From positions 14,569,659-14,633,658 of the forward strand of contig CM072811.1 of assembly GCA_037013495.1 (NCBI GenBank): a stretch of DNA of 64,000 nt, read 5' to 3'. Each line of letters opens with the position of its first letter. The first letter of the stretch is position 1. Both the position numbers and the translations under genes were made by a program. The stretch comes from Hippophae tibetana. Its lineage: Eukaryota; Streptophyta; Magnoliopsida; Rosales; Elaeagnaceae. Under the pieces are notes generated by a model that saw only the letters and a list, made by a program, of their open reading frames with translations, made no database searches and had not been told where the DNA came from. Shown in pieces: positions 23,412-34,319 of this stretch.

Positions 23412-23845
23412 AAAATACTTAAGCACAAATAGAATAAACAACTTAAAAACATTTCACAAATCATTCCAAATTAATTAAATCCAAGCTTCATAAATTTAGC
23501 GACACAGCAACCCTAGAAAAATTAAATTACTTCATAAGCAAATTTAAAATTACAGTATTTAAGGAATATTTGCTGAAGAACAACGCAAAGAAAATTAAAA
23601 ATGTTTCATCTACGCAGAAACACAACATAAGCCAAAAATGGGGGACAAAATATTACATCGAAAATAATATTCAAATATGAGTGGGAGACACAAAACAGGC
23701 TGGAAAGTGCACCATTTTTGTGTTTTCATTTTTTCAAAACTCATGCCACATGTCGTCATCTGATTTGCTGTAAGAAATAACGAGACATATGGTAGCTTGG
23801 TATTCGGTGGAATGGGAGGGCGCACACAGTTTACATGGACCACGT
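23412..23845 (-). mobile_element. Family A LTR fragment, left copy
   Basis: Matches 17390-18230 of solo LTR A (AGAATAAACAACTTAAAA; CATGCCACATGTCGTCATC against CATGCCACGTGTCACCATG). The inverted LTR B4 interrupts it at 23845. Its last 377 bp (23469-23845) recur at 25687-26063 with about six differences by eye and no indels. Confidence 0.75.
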
Positions 23846-24977
23846 TGATGAGCGAAAACCGGCATCACCGATTCTTGCCAATACTTTGGTTTTAATATTT
23901 ATAAAACTCTCGCAAGTGCACGAATCATTTCGTAGAAAATGATAAGTATACTCCCAAGGTCGATCTAAGGAAGGAATGTATGTGGTTTTTAATTTATTAT
24001 TCAAACTTTTAAAAACGAAATTAAATCCTAAACATCTTGTCACGATATTTTGGGGTTTTTGTGTTTTTAATCTACTTACATAAAAATAAACATAGATTCA
24101 ATAAACATTTATGCAAATTTTATCTTTTATAATGGTGGAGTATTTATTGATATAATAACTAAGTTAATTATGCTTGCTCATATTATTTAGGTTATTAAAG
24201 ATATGAATTGATATTTATTGATTATCCCTTTTTTGTATGAATACTGCCTTTGGTGGGGTTAGATATTCTTTGTTAACTAAACAAATCAATTAACACCTAT
24301 GGGTGGGGTTGATAACTAATTTGGTTAATTAAATTAATTCCTTTTTCTAAGAGATTGAAAATGAATCATTTAAATGCCACCTTTGGTGGGGTTAGACAGT
24401 TTAAACTTTATTCAAGGTGTCCAAATTAAACCCAAGAATTTAGTTATCCGAGTACTAAGTTTCAAGTTTTAAAACCACTACCGAAAACATGTCGTCAATA
24501 CATTTTCAGATAATAATTCTTATAAAAACTTTTGAAATAGAGCTTCACTCTATCTACCGGGCGATTGTACCAACAAATAAAAGAGCACTACTCTAAATCA
24601 GACCGGATAACTAAACCTTAAAATCTAATTTTCATATTTAAGTTTGTAATGAAAAATAATATATTTCTCTCTAAAATTCTTAATATAAAATCATGAATAA
24701 AAATAAAATCGATTCATTTTAGAGATTTTTACCTATTTAATATTTCGCAAGCATAACAACGTTATTATTACATCATGTATACTAAACAGCCAGCACAGTT
24801 AAATTTAATCACAGACAAATTAAATATAACATGTAAGAATAAAGCATAAAAATAACTATAAAGAAAATAAAATCCTTACAGAACTTCGACGCTATTCCCG
24901 TTGCCGGAAAAACTTCAAGCGGAATTTGCACTCCCATTTATTGAATCAAAAAGCTAAAATATTACAAAAACATAACT

Positions 24978-25002
24978 AGTTCTTCCCAAAAAGGGAAGAA
25001 CT
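24978..25002 (-). repeat. Hairpin in LTR B4 with paired base changes
   Basis: AGTTCTTCCC, A5 loop, GGGAAGAACT. Compared with the other copies (AGTTCTTCTC/GAGAAGAACT), both partners of one stem pair have changed, so pairing is kept. Confidence 0.85.
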
Positions 25003-25138
25003 CTAAAACTAAGAGAAATTAACTAAGAAAAGCTAAAAACTAAGAAAAACTAAAAATCTAAGAAAAGAGAGAAAGAAAGAGAGAAAAGAATGTATTTGGA
25101 GCTATTGAAGGTGTGTTTTGAAGTGAAGGGAAGGGGGT

Positions 25139-25145
25139 ATTTATA
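25139..25145 (-). promoter_or_regulatory. TATA box of LTR B4
   Basis: Minus strand CCTCACCTATAAATACCCC, same context as LTR B2. Confidence 0.7.
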
Positions 25146-25214
25146 GGTGAGGATGGAGAGAAAACAATGAGTAAAAAAATGTTAAAAAAATGTAAAAATG
25201 TGTAATGGAAATGC

Positions 25215-25390
25215 TGAGGTCATTAATGACATCAGCATGACATCCTGGGGGCGGCTGCACGTGAAAAATGGGGCGAAAAGGCGTCGGCGCGCTGCGCGCA
25301 CGCGGGGGGGGGGGGGTGTCACTGCGCGCAGCTCGGCGCGCGCGGATTGGGGCGCTGGGGCGCGTGGTTGGGCAGCTGGGCGCGATTTTC
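25215..25390. other. GC-rich variable island in U3 of LTR B4
   Basis: Very G+C-rich, with GCGC-rich words and a run of 13 G at 25304-25316, within an otherwise A+T-rich LTR. Overlapping open frames on both strands here (25141-25518) follow from base composition and are not genes. Confidence 0.75.
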
Positions 25391-25680
25391 TCCTTTTTGA
25401 CATTTTTGACCTTTTTGACCCTTTTTGTCCAATTTTTCCATGTTTGTTGACCTTTCCCCACTTATTTATTAATATATTTGTGATGTATTGCTTCAAGTAT
25501 TCCTCTTTGAGTCTTTAAGTTGCGTTTTTAAGCCAAAATACCTGAAAAATAATAAAAATACCCGTGATTCCGAAAAAGACAAATTTATATAAATATATGA
25601 TAAAACATATAAATATATATATATTTTTAATCAATTAATGTGCATAAAATCATGGTTATTTTAGTGCTTTTTGAGCACTC

Positions 25681-26453
25681 TAGAAAAATTAATTAAATCC
25701 AAGCTTCATAAATTTAGCGACACAACAACCGTAGAAAAATTAAATTACTTCATAAGCAAATTTAAAATTACAGTATTTAAGGAATATTTGCTGAAGAACA
25801 ATGCAAAGAAAATTAAAAATGTTTCATCTACGCAGAAACACAACATAAGCCAAAAATGGGGGACAAAATATTACATCGAAAATAATATTCAAACATGAGT
25901 GGGAGACACAAAACAGGCTGGAAAGTGCACCATTTTTGCGTTTTCATTTTTTCAAAACTCATGCCACATGTCGTCATCTGATTTGCTGTAAGAAATAACG
26001 AGACATATGGTAGCTTGGTATTCGGTGGAATGGGAGGGCGCACACTGTTTACATGGACCACGTCGCACGGGAAAATGTTTTACGCAGCAAACACATGGGT
26101 CCTACCTGCACGTCAGCCTGCGCGGCCAAGTAGGCCCCACCCTGTGCGCATAGTAGTAGTGTGTAATCTGGGAAATGCATCCAATTAGCCCTCCACTTTA
26201 ATTCGAATTAACTTTTAAACTTTTGATATTTGCAATTAAGCCCACTTTTAATTCAAATTTTATTTTTAGATTTTATTAATTGCAATTAAGTCCTTTTTCA
26301 CTTCAAATTCTTTATTTTTCTTTAAAAATATATTTCTTAAAAAACTAACAGTAAATATTAATTTAATACATTAAAATTAACAAAAAATATTAAGAACATA
26401 ACAATTATAATTAATAAAATGAACAAAAGAACTGTATAATATACAGTTATCCA
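25681..26453 (-). mobile_element. Family A LTR fragment, right copy
   Basis: 25687-26063 duplicates 23469-23845. The sequence then continues through a GC-rich stretch to the LTR terminus ATACAGTTATCCA at 26453, as in solo LTR A (ATACATTTATCA). It abuts a Tat integrase remnant. Confidence 0.75.
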
Positions 26454-26756
26454 CCCTCACAGAATAAAAGAGGGATGAATCCTTGAGAAGGATAATCGAG
26501 CAAAAAAGGGGAGTAACAGACTACTACAACAAGGCAGGGCACTTTAAAGATTTTTCCATAAGTGATTGGGTTTTGAAAAAGGTCTTCCTCAATAACAAAG
26601 AGAGGATGGCCAACATGTTGGGTGAAAATTGGGAAGGCCTATACCAAATATTCTAGATGAATCCAAGAGGGGCCTACTTATTTAGAAGTATTGATGGAGT
26701 TGCAAATAACGCAAGTTGGAACATCCGACACTTGAAAAAGTATTGCTTGTAGTGAA
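26454..26756 (+). pseudogene. Tat-type integrase C-terminus (copy D2)
   Basis: Plus-strand translation gives VLKKVFLNNKERMANMLGEN, WEGLYQIL, stop, MNPRGAYLFRSIDG and WNIRHLKKYCL, then a stop. This is the SH3-like end of Ty3 integrases (family pattern LGPNWEGPYKV...GAYKLE...WNxxHLKKYY). Everything upstream was replaced by LTR A. Confidence 0.82.
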
Positions 26757-26850
26757 CTCTAATTTATCATCCTCATTTATTGGCCCTATATATATATATA
26801 AGGTAACTATTTTCAAGTAATGACTCTCTTCCAATATTATGTGTCAAGGG

Positions 26851-27262
26851 TTGATCACCCCGATCATAGACTAGGTAGAATGCTTTCCCTCTAAGAAAAA
26901 CTTGATCACCTTGATCATAGACAAGGTGAAACGATCTCCTGAGAAGAAAGAGTCGATCACCTTGTTCAAAGACTAGGTTGAATGCTCTCCCATAATAAAA
27001 GTGTTGATCACCTCAGTAATAGACTAGGTAGAATATTCTACCTCAAAAAGTTAATCACCTCTCTCATAGACTAGGTAAAACACTCTCCTTTAGAGAAAGA
27101 GTTGAGCACCTTAGTAGCAAACCAAGTATAATGCTCTGTCATAAAGAAAGAGTTGATCACCTATGAAATAAAAACCAATTAGATTGATCTCCTATAATAT
27201 TACATGTCGTGAGTTGATCACCATGGTCACGAACTAGGTAGAGTGCTAGAACAACCAAAAAT
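26851..27262 (+). repeat. 51-bp tandem repeat array in the 3' UTR of the Tat element
   Basis: Eight unit starts (TTGATCACC or close variants) at 26851, 26902, 26953, 27004, 27051, 27102, 27153 and 27214. The period is 51 bp, with one unit of 47 and one of 61. Unit core: GATCATAGACTAGGTAGAAT, then GCTCTCC and an AAGAAAGAG spacer. It starts about 95 bp after the integrase stop, the zone where Tat elements are known to breed tandem repeats. Confidence 0.88.
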
Positions 27263-27299
27263 AAGATACATTAATCGAGCATTTCAGGTTCATCTTACT

Positions 27300-27805
27300 A
27301 AAATAGAATGTTATGGCTCAAGCTTACAAAGCTTCCGAAATTTATTAAGGGAGAGCTCGACCTCCCAAAAAATCTAAAGTTCTTCAGACATTTGGACACA
27401 CTTCCAATGTCTACGTTCTCTATATCCTCCATTATATGCAATAACTCGGTTTGAATCTTGAAAACTTTCTTAGGAATATTGACCTATATTTTAGTAGGGG
27501 CTAAGCTTGAGTTGAGTAGGGAATGGTCCAATTCCTCAGTAACACTCATTACTTTGAGGAAATCCCCTTACATCACTTCATATAGAAGTTTACATAATGG
27601 GACTCCCTGTCATTGGGAACAACCATTTTTGTCATGGTCCCTCTCTCTTGAGCTAGAGTGTGGGATAGTTGTTCCTTGTAAGAGGTAAGTTCACACTTGG
27701 TCTCTTCATAAAGGGAGAGCTTATCCTTGATTTTGGACAACTCGATCCTTAATTTCTCTACCTTTATCTTAAGCCTACCATTTTACAATTTTAAAGCTCA
27801 AGCTG
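27300..27805 (-). pseudogene. Antisense ORF remnant, segment 2 (coiled coil and VPNDRESHYVNFYM block)
   Basis: The minus strand holds a charged helix, VEKLRIELSKIKDKLSLYEE, followed by KCELTSYKEQLSHTLAQERG, then VVPNDRESHYVNFYM, a stop, and in the next frame DFLKVMSVTEELDHSLLNSS. The pattern resembles the C-terminal part of proteins annotated as putative gypsy-type transposon domain (PF04195), found antisense between pol and 3' LTR in Tat elements. I recognise the style, not a named gene. It is broken by stops. Confidence 0.5.
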
Positions 27806-27840
27806 AACATCTATTTTCTTGGTTTGAGTCTATAAGGTTT

Positions 27841-27914
27841 ACACAAGAAAGATGGAGAAAAGTTGCACAAGAAAGATGGAGAAAAGTTGCACAAGAAAGA
27901 TGGAGAAAAGTTGT
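27841..27914. repeat. Three tandem copies of a 24-bp unit
   Basis: GCACAAGAAAGATGGAGAAA plus AGTT, repeated three times without visible differences. The period is a multiple of three, so the plus frame repeats QERWRKVA. No homologous protein was recognised, and the plus open frame 27727-28050 is treated as chance. Confidence 0.9.
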
Positions 27915-28261
27915 TAAGTGCTTTAACCAAAAAAGGATGCCTAAATTTTACAGCATCCTTAACCTCTTTTCTATAGAGATTAATGATAGTGGGAAAAATC
28001 TAATGACACATGTCCTTAAAAGTAGGGAGGTGGGTGAACATTATAAATAAATACTATAAATGCTATAAATACACAATCATACACGCAATACAAGTTCTCA
28101 AAATCAATTGTTTCTTATTCATAATAATGGGTTACAAGTCTGAGTTCACGACCACACAATTAGGAATGGCATTGAACTTAACAAAAATATGTATATAATC
28201 CCAAGCATGTTGAAGAGACCGAGAAGATGGGTTTGGAAAATAAGACAATGGTGCTACTTAA

Positions 28262-29325
28262 ATAAGAAGCTCAAGCTAGTACCAATATCAGAGGTCACAA
28301 GTTCCACCCTCTTTATCTCCCACCCCAGGTCCATCATCACTTGCACTAGAGTTTGAGCCCTATTCCTCACCCTTATCTTGGGTTTGAATGGGAGAATATT
28401 GGGGAGTGATCGGAATAGTTACGATTTGATAGTAGTATTCCTTCAGGCTCCTCTTATTGGCCTCATCCTTAAAAGAGTCCACGTTTAGGTTATTCCCTAT
28501 TTTGACACTCGAATAGAGCTATTTCTTCATAGTATCAAGCTCGTACTTCCTCTAGGTCTCCTCAAGCCTACAGGCTTCCACCTCAGCTTGGGCCTTCCTC
28601 TAGGCCTCCTCGAGCTCCTCAAAATGCTTTGAGTTATCATTCAACTTAGGTATGACCTTGGATAGCTTATCCTCCTCATTGATAGCCTCCCTTGCCCACT
28701 TGTTGGCCTTGGTCAATAGCACAACATTCTTGGCCCAATTTAAGGGATGGCTCTCTTTCTCCATCATGAGCTCATGCTTCAAACTCTTTAAACCTCAAGC
28801 CCTTATTAGAAACAAAGGTCATACTAACACTTTCGTGGTATATAAGGCAGCTGAGCATGACCTCAGCATCCACATACTAACACATGGTATCAAGTTGTCT
28901 CTCGTGTAGCATGTAAGAGAGCCGATCCGTATAGTGGTCTAACCTTTTTGGTGTCATACTCTTATACCGGGCCACTCCCTCAATGTTTGTAGTGAGGTCA
29001 TCAATGACACATTTCCCTTTCCTTTAATCCCTCACAAGGGTAGTAGGTTCTTATTGACCCAAGCTGACAGTCGGTGAGGTCTCTTAAACTAAGGATGCTG
29101 ATGAGGGCTTGACGATAATCAAAGGCACGTGTTCCCTAATGGTCACCTTCTTCTTCCTTTTTGATGAGGTTGGGATGGTCTCCTACTCATAAGGCTTGCT
29201 CTTTTTCTTCCCCTTGGAGATTGTATCTCAAGAATAAGGTGTAGATTTTTAAGAACTCCCTTACTCTTGGGTGAGCTTACTCTGATGTTGTACTAATAGC
29301 TCAAAGGAATTAAACTCCATGCTAT
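28262..29325 (-). pseudogene. Antisense ORF (aORF) remnant of the Tat element, segment 1
   Basis: A long minus-strand reading path begins at an ATG at about 29325 (MEFNSFELLVQHQSKLTQE). It runs through basic, NLS-like blocks (KGKKKSKPYE, SSKRKKKVTI), then RYKSMTPKRLDHYTDRLSYM, and after a frameshift near 28795 a coiled coil (HELMMEKESHPLNWAKN, FEELEEA, KAQAEVEACRLEET). It ends in an acidic tail (SNSSASDDGPGVGDKEGG) and TGA. Most internal stops are TAG, as expected from C-to-T change in CAG. It lies antisense between pol and the presumed 3' end, like the extra genes of other Tat elements. Function unknown. Confidence 0.6.
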
Positions 29326-29994
29326 CTAGTAAGACAAAAAAAAGGTGTTAGTTTTACCATAATGGGCTAAATAAAAGGAAAAATATTTATATGCTCAGAT
29401 CCAGTTCACCATCTTCAAGTACCACCTCGAACATCCTTTCATAATTTGTGGGATGGGTCCTACGTTTTGAGGGTGCCTAGGGTTTACGTATAATCCTATG
29501 AGGGGGTTTTACAGAGCCCCCTCATTAAACCATAAAAAAAAATGTGTGAGGGTTTTAGTAGTTACCTCTATGGAGTCTTCTCGAGCAGATAGTTTTGGAT
29601 ATGAACCAATCGTTACTACGCCTCGTGGCTCAAGGTCATTATAAAGGAGCGCATATTCCTTATTACGACTTTGGTGTTAGACCTCATGCTCCTTATCAGC
29701 TTGGTATCATTGGCTCGAGTCTCCTATTGACTAAAGATGTTGAAAAAATACTATTTCTAATTCTTCTCATTCTTGGAAAGGATAACATTTATGCAGGGGT
29801 CTTATTTCATAGACATATAGACCTTTATTGTGTTTGTAGGATATAAATGTGAGGTAGAGTAAGTACCTTCACCCATTCGACATCAACTAGCCTAGGAGCT
29901 GAGTCCAAGCCAAAGATTTGCTTATAAAGGGGTAAAGAGTAAATTTGACCTCCAACAAAAAGGCCTTCTTGTAGAAGATGATGAAGAGGACTTA
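29326..29994 (-). other. Probable upstream part of the aORF, not resolved
   Basis: One minus-strand frame at 29390-29440 reads NYERMFEVVLEDGELDLSI, and a splice-donor-like AGAGGTAACT lies near 29568 (minus). I could not build a convincing gene model. The plus open frame 29595-29846 has no recognised similarity. Confidence 0.3.
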
Positions 29995-31768
29995 TATCAA
30001 GTTAGAAACACCGATCCTGCAAATACTTTGGTTTTATATTTGTAAACTCTCTCAAGTACATGAATCATTTTATAGAAAATGATAAGTGTACTCTCAAGGT
30101 CGGTCTAAGGAAGGAATGTATGTGGTTTTTATTATTATTTAAGGTTTTAAAAAAGAAATTAAATCCTAAACATCCTGTCACGATATTTTGATTTGTGTTT
30201 TCTAATCGAATAACATAAAAAAATAAACATATATAGATATGGATTCAATAAACAATAATGAAATTTTTTATTATTCATAACAATATAATATTTAAGGATA
30301 TAATAATTAAGTTAATTATGTTTGCTCATATTATTTAGGTTATTAAAGATATAAATTGATATTTATTGATTTTCTCTTTTTGGAATAAAAGTGTCTTTAT
30401 ACAAGGCCTAAATTCTTTTATTTAATATTAATTAGCTAATATCTTTAGGCATCACCTATTAATTAATTAAGTATTACATTTCCGCTTTATTTATAAGAAA
30501 ATAAAAAACCATCTAATCATAGCTTTAGATGAAGTTAGTTAATTAGACTTATTCAAGGTTTCTAAACTAAACGTTAGAATTTAATTATCTGAGTACTAAC
30601 TTTCAAGTTTTAAAACTATTATTGAAAATATGTTATCAATACATTTTCGAATAATAGTTCTTATAAAAACTTTTGAAATAGAACTTCACTCTAACTACCG
30701 GGCGATTATACCAACAAATAAAATAGTAATACTCTAAATCGGACCGGATAATTAAGGTTTAAAATCTAATTTTTAGATTTAATTTTGTAACGAAAAAATA
30801 ATATATTTCTCTCTAACATCCTTAATATAACATCTTGAATAAAAAAAATCAATTTATTTTATAGAAATGTTTTACTTATTTAATATTTCGCAAGCATAAC
30901 AACGTTATTATTATAATATGTTTATAAACAGCCAAAAATGTTAAATTTAATCACAGACAAATTAAACATAACATATAAGAATAAAATATAAAAATAACTA
31001 TATTCATTTTAAAATTATATCTCAAAAAAATCCTTACAAAATTTGATGCTAATTCCATTTTTGGGAGAACCCTAGAAACGGATTTGCATTTTCGTTTATT
31101 GAATCAAGAGCTAGCAATTTAAAAAAACATAACTACTTCTTCTCAAAAAGAGAAGAATATTAAAAGTAAAAAATATAAGAAAGCTTTCTAGAGAGAGAAA
31201 GATAGAGATAGAAAAGAGCTTTTTTTATCTCTTTTACAATAGAGGAGATGATCCTTTTATAGGTGAGGGAAATGCTAATAAAAGTGGAAAAATATCCCAA
31301 AAATTATTCTTCGATGCATTTGGACAAAAATGACTTGCGTGTGGGAGCGTTGATATGGCATGGGGGCGGTGTGGGACAAGCGTTGACACTGCATGGGTGC
31401 GCATATGAGCATGCGAGGTATGGTGTGCATAGGCACTGACACGGTATGGTATGCGCGTAGGCATTGACACAACATGGGTAGGCACAGGTGCTGACACGGT
31501 ATGGGTAGCTCTGATGCGGGATTTGGGTAGTTTTGTCCTTTTCTCCATTTTTTTAATATGTCCTCATTTTTTAACAAATTTTTACTGTATTGTATCCAGT
31601 ATTTTTTTTCCAAGTCTTTAAAAATTTTGAACGAAAATACCTAAAAACAATAAAAACACACGTGATTCTGAAAAGATAAATATGATGAAATCATACAACT
31701 ATAAATCTATTTAATCAATTAAAGTACATTACATCATGATAATTTTAGTGCTTTTTAAGCACTCATCG
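29995..31768 (-). mobile_element. Family B LTR (B5), inverted, 3' LTR
   Basis: Runs from TATCAAGTTAG (degraded TG) to ACTCATCG. The minus-strand TATA lies at 31255-31262 (TATAAAAG). The hairpin at 31135-31159 has lost its outer pairs, and the U3 variable island is at 31320-31520. A PPT follows at 31769, making this the 3' LTR of a minus element. Confidence 0.78.
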
Positions 31769-33498
31769 CAACTCCTAACCAGATTTTTGCTACTCCCATA
31801 GCAAGAGAAGCGGCAAAAACTAAAGTAAAAACTAAAAATTAAATTATCCTAAATCACTTCGGTGGATTGACAATGTTGCATTTTGCGTATAAACAAGCCT
31901 TAAATCCCTAAGACAAAATATTCTCATGAGGGTTTTTAGTATTGATACCAACAAACATTAAACTATATAAAACAATCTTTAAAATAAAAATAAAAACAAG
32001 AAGATCAAGTAAAAATATTAAAGTAAAATAAAAGATAAAATATTTTGTGCTTAAAATTTTATTTAAGTTTTATAATTAAAATATTTAAGCAGAAATTATT
32101 CTAATTTCTTAAACATTCATACTATAATAATTAGTCGAATATCACTTTCATATTTTAATTAAAAATGTTTTTTTTCACTTCGCTCAATTTCAATGTTAGG
32201 AATCCGAATTTGCTTCGAATCTACTCCTCACAAGTCAATATTCTCAATTCATTGAATCCTATGGGTTCAAGATCTCATACTAAGGCGTATGTAAATAAAA
32301 TTTGTCTAGAAGTGAAGTTATGAGTCGGCATACTTATAAAAGAAGAAAAGCTCAAAATAGTACATAACTTTGATCTCATGAAAGGAATTGAATGTATAAA
32401 TTATAAAGATATCATATATATTATTTTAATCCGTCAATCAAACTCATTAAATGAAAATTTCAAGATAATATGCCTTATAGAAATGAATAAAGTGCAATGA
32501 CTTTTTAGGGATTTACTTCCTATAACTTTCTTTTGTAATTATCCTTTTTCTCATAACTTTGTAGGCTATGTGAGTCATAGTATGTAGATTATACTATATA
32601 TCTTTTATCTCTTTTTTTTAGAGAGTGGACCCATGTAGAGATTGTATATTTTTTTATGATATTTGGTGAGTGAGTAAATTTTTGGCTTTTCTGTTTGATT
32701 TTGGTTTAGGTAACCCCAAATATGACTCTTTTTGGTAGAAGTCATGCATGAATGAGATAAAGGCATATACTAACAATTTCTACTTAAATCATTTAACATA
32801 AGCAATTGAAAAATAAATATACTACACTATATTGAAATGAGAAAATTCATACATTCAATGCTAATACCTATAGGGATCATCTAAAAATTTGAAGAAATAG
32901 AATAAGCATTTTGAGTCGAAAGAAAATATTTCACTTAGAATAAAAGAAATAAAGGCTCAAATTATATCTCACAAGGATATTCTTCACCATTTGATTCCTA
33001 CACACCGATTTTGGGTTCGTTTCATTTCAAAATTTTATCATAAAATATTAGTTATGACACAAACTTACTAATTATCATATTACTCCATTATATGTTTTTT
33101 TTAAATTAATCTAATAATGCCAAAAGACCTAATCATTGCTTAAACTTAATTTTTAAGAGATGATTATTTTTGTGACAAAAATTGGAACACTATTCTAATT
33201 TACTTAAACACACACATATATAAAAGAAAATAAAGAAATTAACGGAAACAATTAATATGAAAATACACAAATACATAAGCAGAATAAGGGCACATTGTTT
33301 ATAAAAATTATAATTTTTTCCTAATTTGTGTAACTTTTAAATCCTACACCCCCAACCTAAAATTGACATTGTCCTCAATGTAACAAATGCAAATTGTAAA
33401 AAGAGAAGTGATAGAAAAGTTACCAAATAGCTTTATGTGTTAAGGATTTTTGATGTAGAATGCTAGTTGCATCCAACATCAGATTTGAATTATGATTC
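31769..33498 (-). other. Internal 3' region of the B5 element with PPT
   Basis: Minus strand CTGGTTAGGAGTTG (31769-31782) is the PPT. The rest is non-coding and collinear with 22147-23411. Near 33345-33375 the minus strand reads TTGAGGACAATG and TTTTAGGTTGGGGGTGT, the phrase that often follows pol in Athila/Tat elements. No coding block recognised. Confidence 0.55.
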
Positions 33499-33576
33499 AA
33501 ATCGACCTTGGGAGTATACCTATCATTTACTATAAAATGATTCGTGCACTTACGAGAGTTTTACAAATATAAAAAA
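33499..33576 (+). mobile_element. Family B LTR 3'-end scrap, plus orientation
   Basis: ATCGACCTTGGGAGTATACC through CGTGCACTTACGAGAGTTTT matches 21096-21170 and 62070-62145. Opposite in orientation to B5 and truncated on both sides. Confidence 0.75.
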
Positions 33577-34097
33577 AACTATCCAAAAAATAGACATTGC
33601 ATACAGATATCATCTCATCACAAATACCGTGACTGTAGGTCGACTATGGTCACGGTTATAAAAACCGAGACCAAAGTGAGAGAGAACATAGACTATTACC
33701 TCTGGCCTTGGTTTTTAAATAATCGAGGCCATAAGACATGTCTATGGCCTTGGTCTTTCAATAACTGAGGTCATAGACATACCCTATGGCCATAAATTCA
33801 AATAAAAATACAATTATTAATTACAATATTATAAGTGAATACAAATTACAATAAATTTATTAATTACAATATTAAAAATCATATTATATTAAAATTAAAA
33901 ATGCAATCATAGTTAAGAGTTTATACACTAAAACATAATAAAATCTTACTAGTTAATTCTAATATTTACAATGACTATAAAGAATAGTCTTACTATTACA
34001 AACATTTATAAGTATATTTCAAATCAACATAATCAAGTCCACGGATCTAAAGCAAGAAGAATGCTAAGAAGACTCAAAGAAGAAGTAGGAAAAAGCT

Positions 34098-34319
34098 TCA
34101 AGAAGAATGGGCTTGAACTGTGGCGGCCTGCAGGTTATGTAAAGCTTCAACTTTTCCAATATTCCTCTGATAGTGTACCACAAAGCTTGAAAATCCATTA
34201 AAGCTTCTCAATTGATATAGCGAAAAAAAATCATGTCCAGAGATTCTAGCTAAAAGCACTAGGATCATTAGCTCTAGGTTGTAGTAGATAAACCAATAAA
34301 AGAAAATAAGCACTACCAA
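34098..34319 (-). CDS. Unidentified open frame inside element H
   Basis: A 73-codon frame whose second half reads SSFVVHYQRNIGKVEALHNL, followed by QAATVQAHSS. I do not recognise a family. The N-terminal third is hydrophobic and A+T-driven. It could be an exon of a captured gene on the same strand as the putative first exon at 35445-35489, or chance. Confidence 0.2.
   Translation of the reverse strand: MVVLIFFYWFIYYNLELMILVLLARISGHDFFSLYQLRSFNGFSSFVVHYQRNIGKVEALHNLQAATVQAHSS

Larger units (their letters stand above)
23846..25680 (-). mobile_element. Family B LTR (B4), inverted, lacking its last four bases
   Basis: Starts TGATGAGCGAAAACC and ends GAGCACTC, where other copies continue ATCA. 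Signals on the minus strand: TATA at 25139-25145, hairpin 24978-25002, AATAAA at 24937-24942. The U3 GC island at 25215-25390 contains a 13-G run (25304-25316). It is inserted in LTR A after CACGT, but the right flank is not the expected continuation. Confidence 0.8.

Noticed and set aside
25141-25518. Four overlapping open frames of 60-106 codons
   Set aside because: They fall in the variable GC island of LTR B4, around a run of 13 G. The same happens at 60534-60990 and 63126-63418.
25828-26061. 77-codon frame nearly identical to one at 23610-23843
   Set aside because: Conserved only because both lie in the 377-bp LTR A duplication. No similarity to a protein family, and it is antisense within an LTR.
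26851-27262. 51-bp repeats considered as a CRISPR-like array
   Set aside because: The repeats are contiguous with no unique spacers, and the context is a plant retrotransposon.
27458-28050. Plus-strand frames 27458-27688 and 27727-28050 (with a QERWRKVA repeat)
   Set aside because: The minus strand of this stretch carries the more protein-like antisense segment. The repeat comes from the 24-bp triplication.
31234-31613. His/Thr-rich open frames resembling a repeat protein
   Set aside because: Variable island of LTR B5. The repeats come from GCATGGG-type DNA words.
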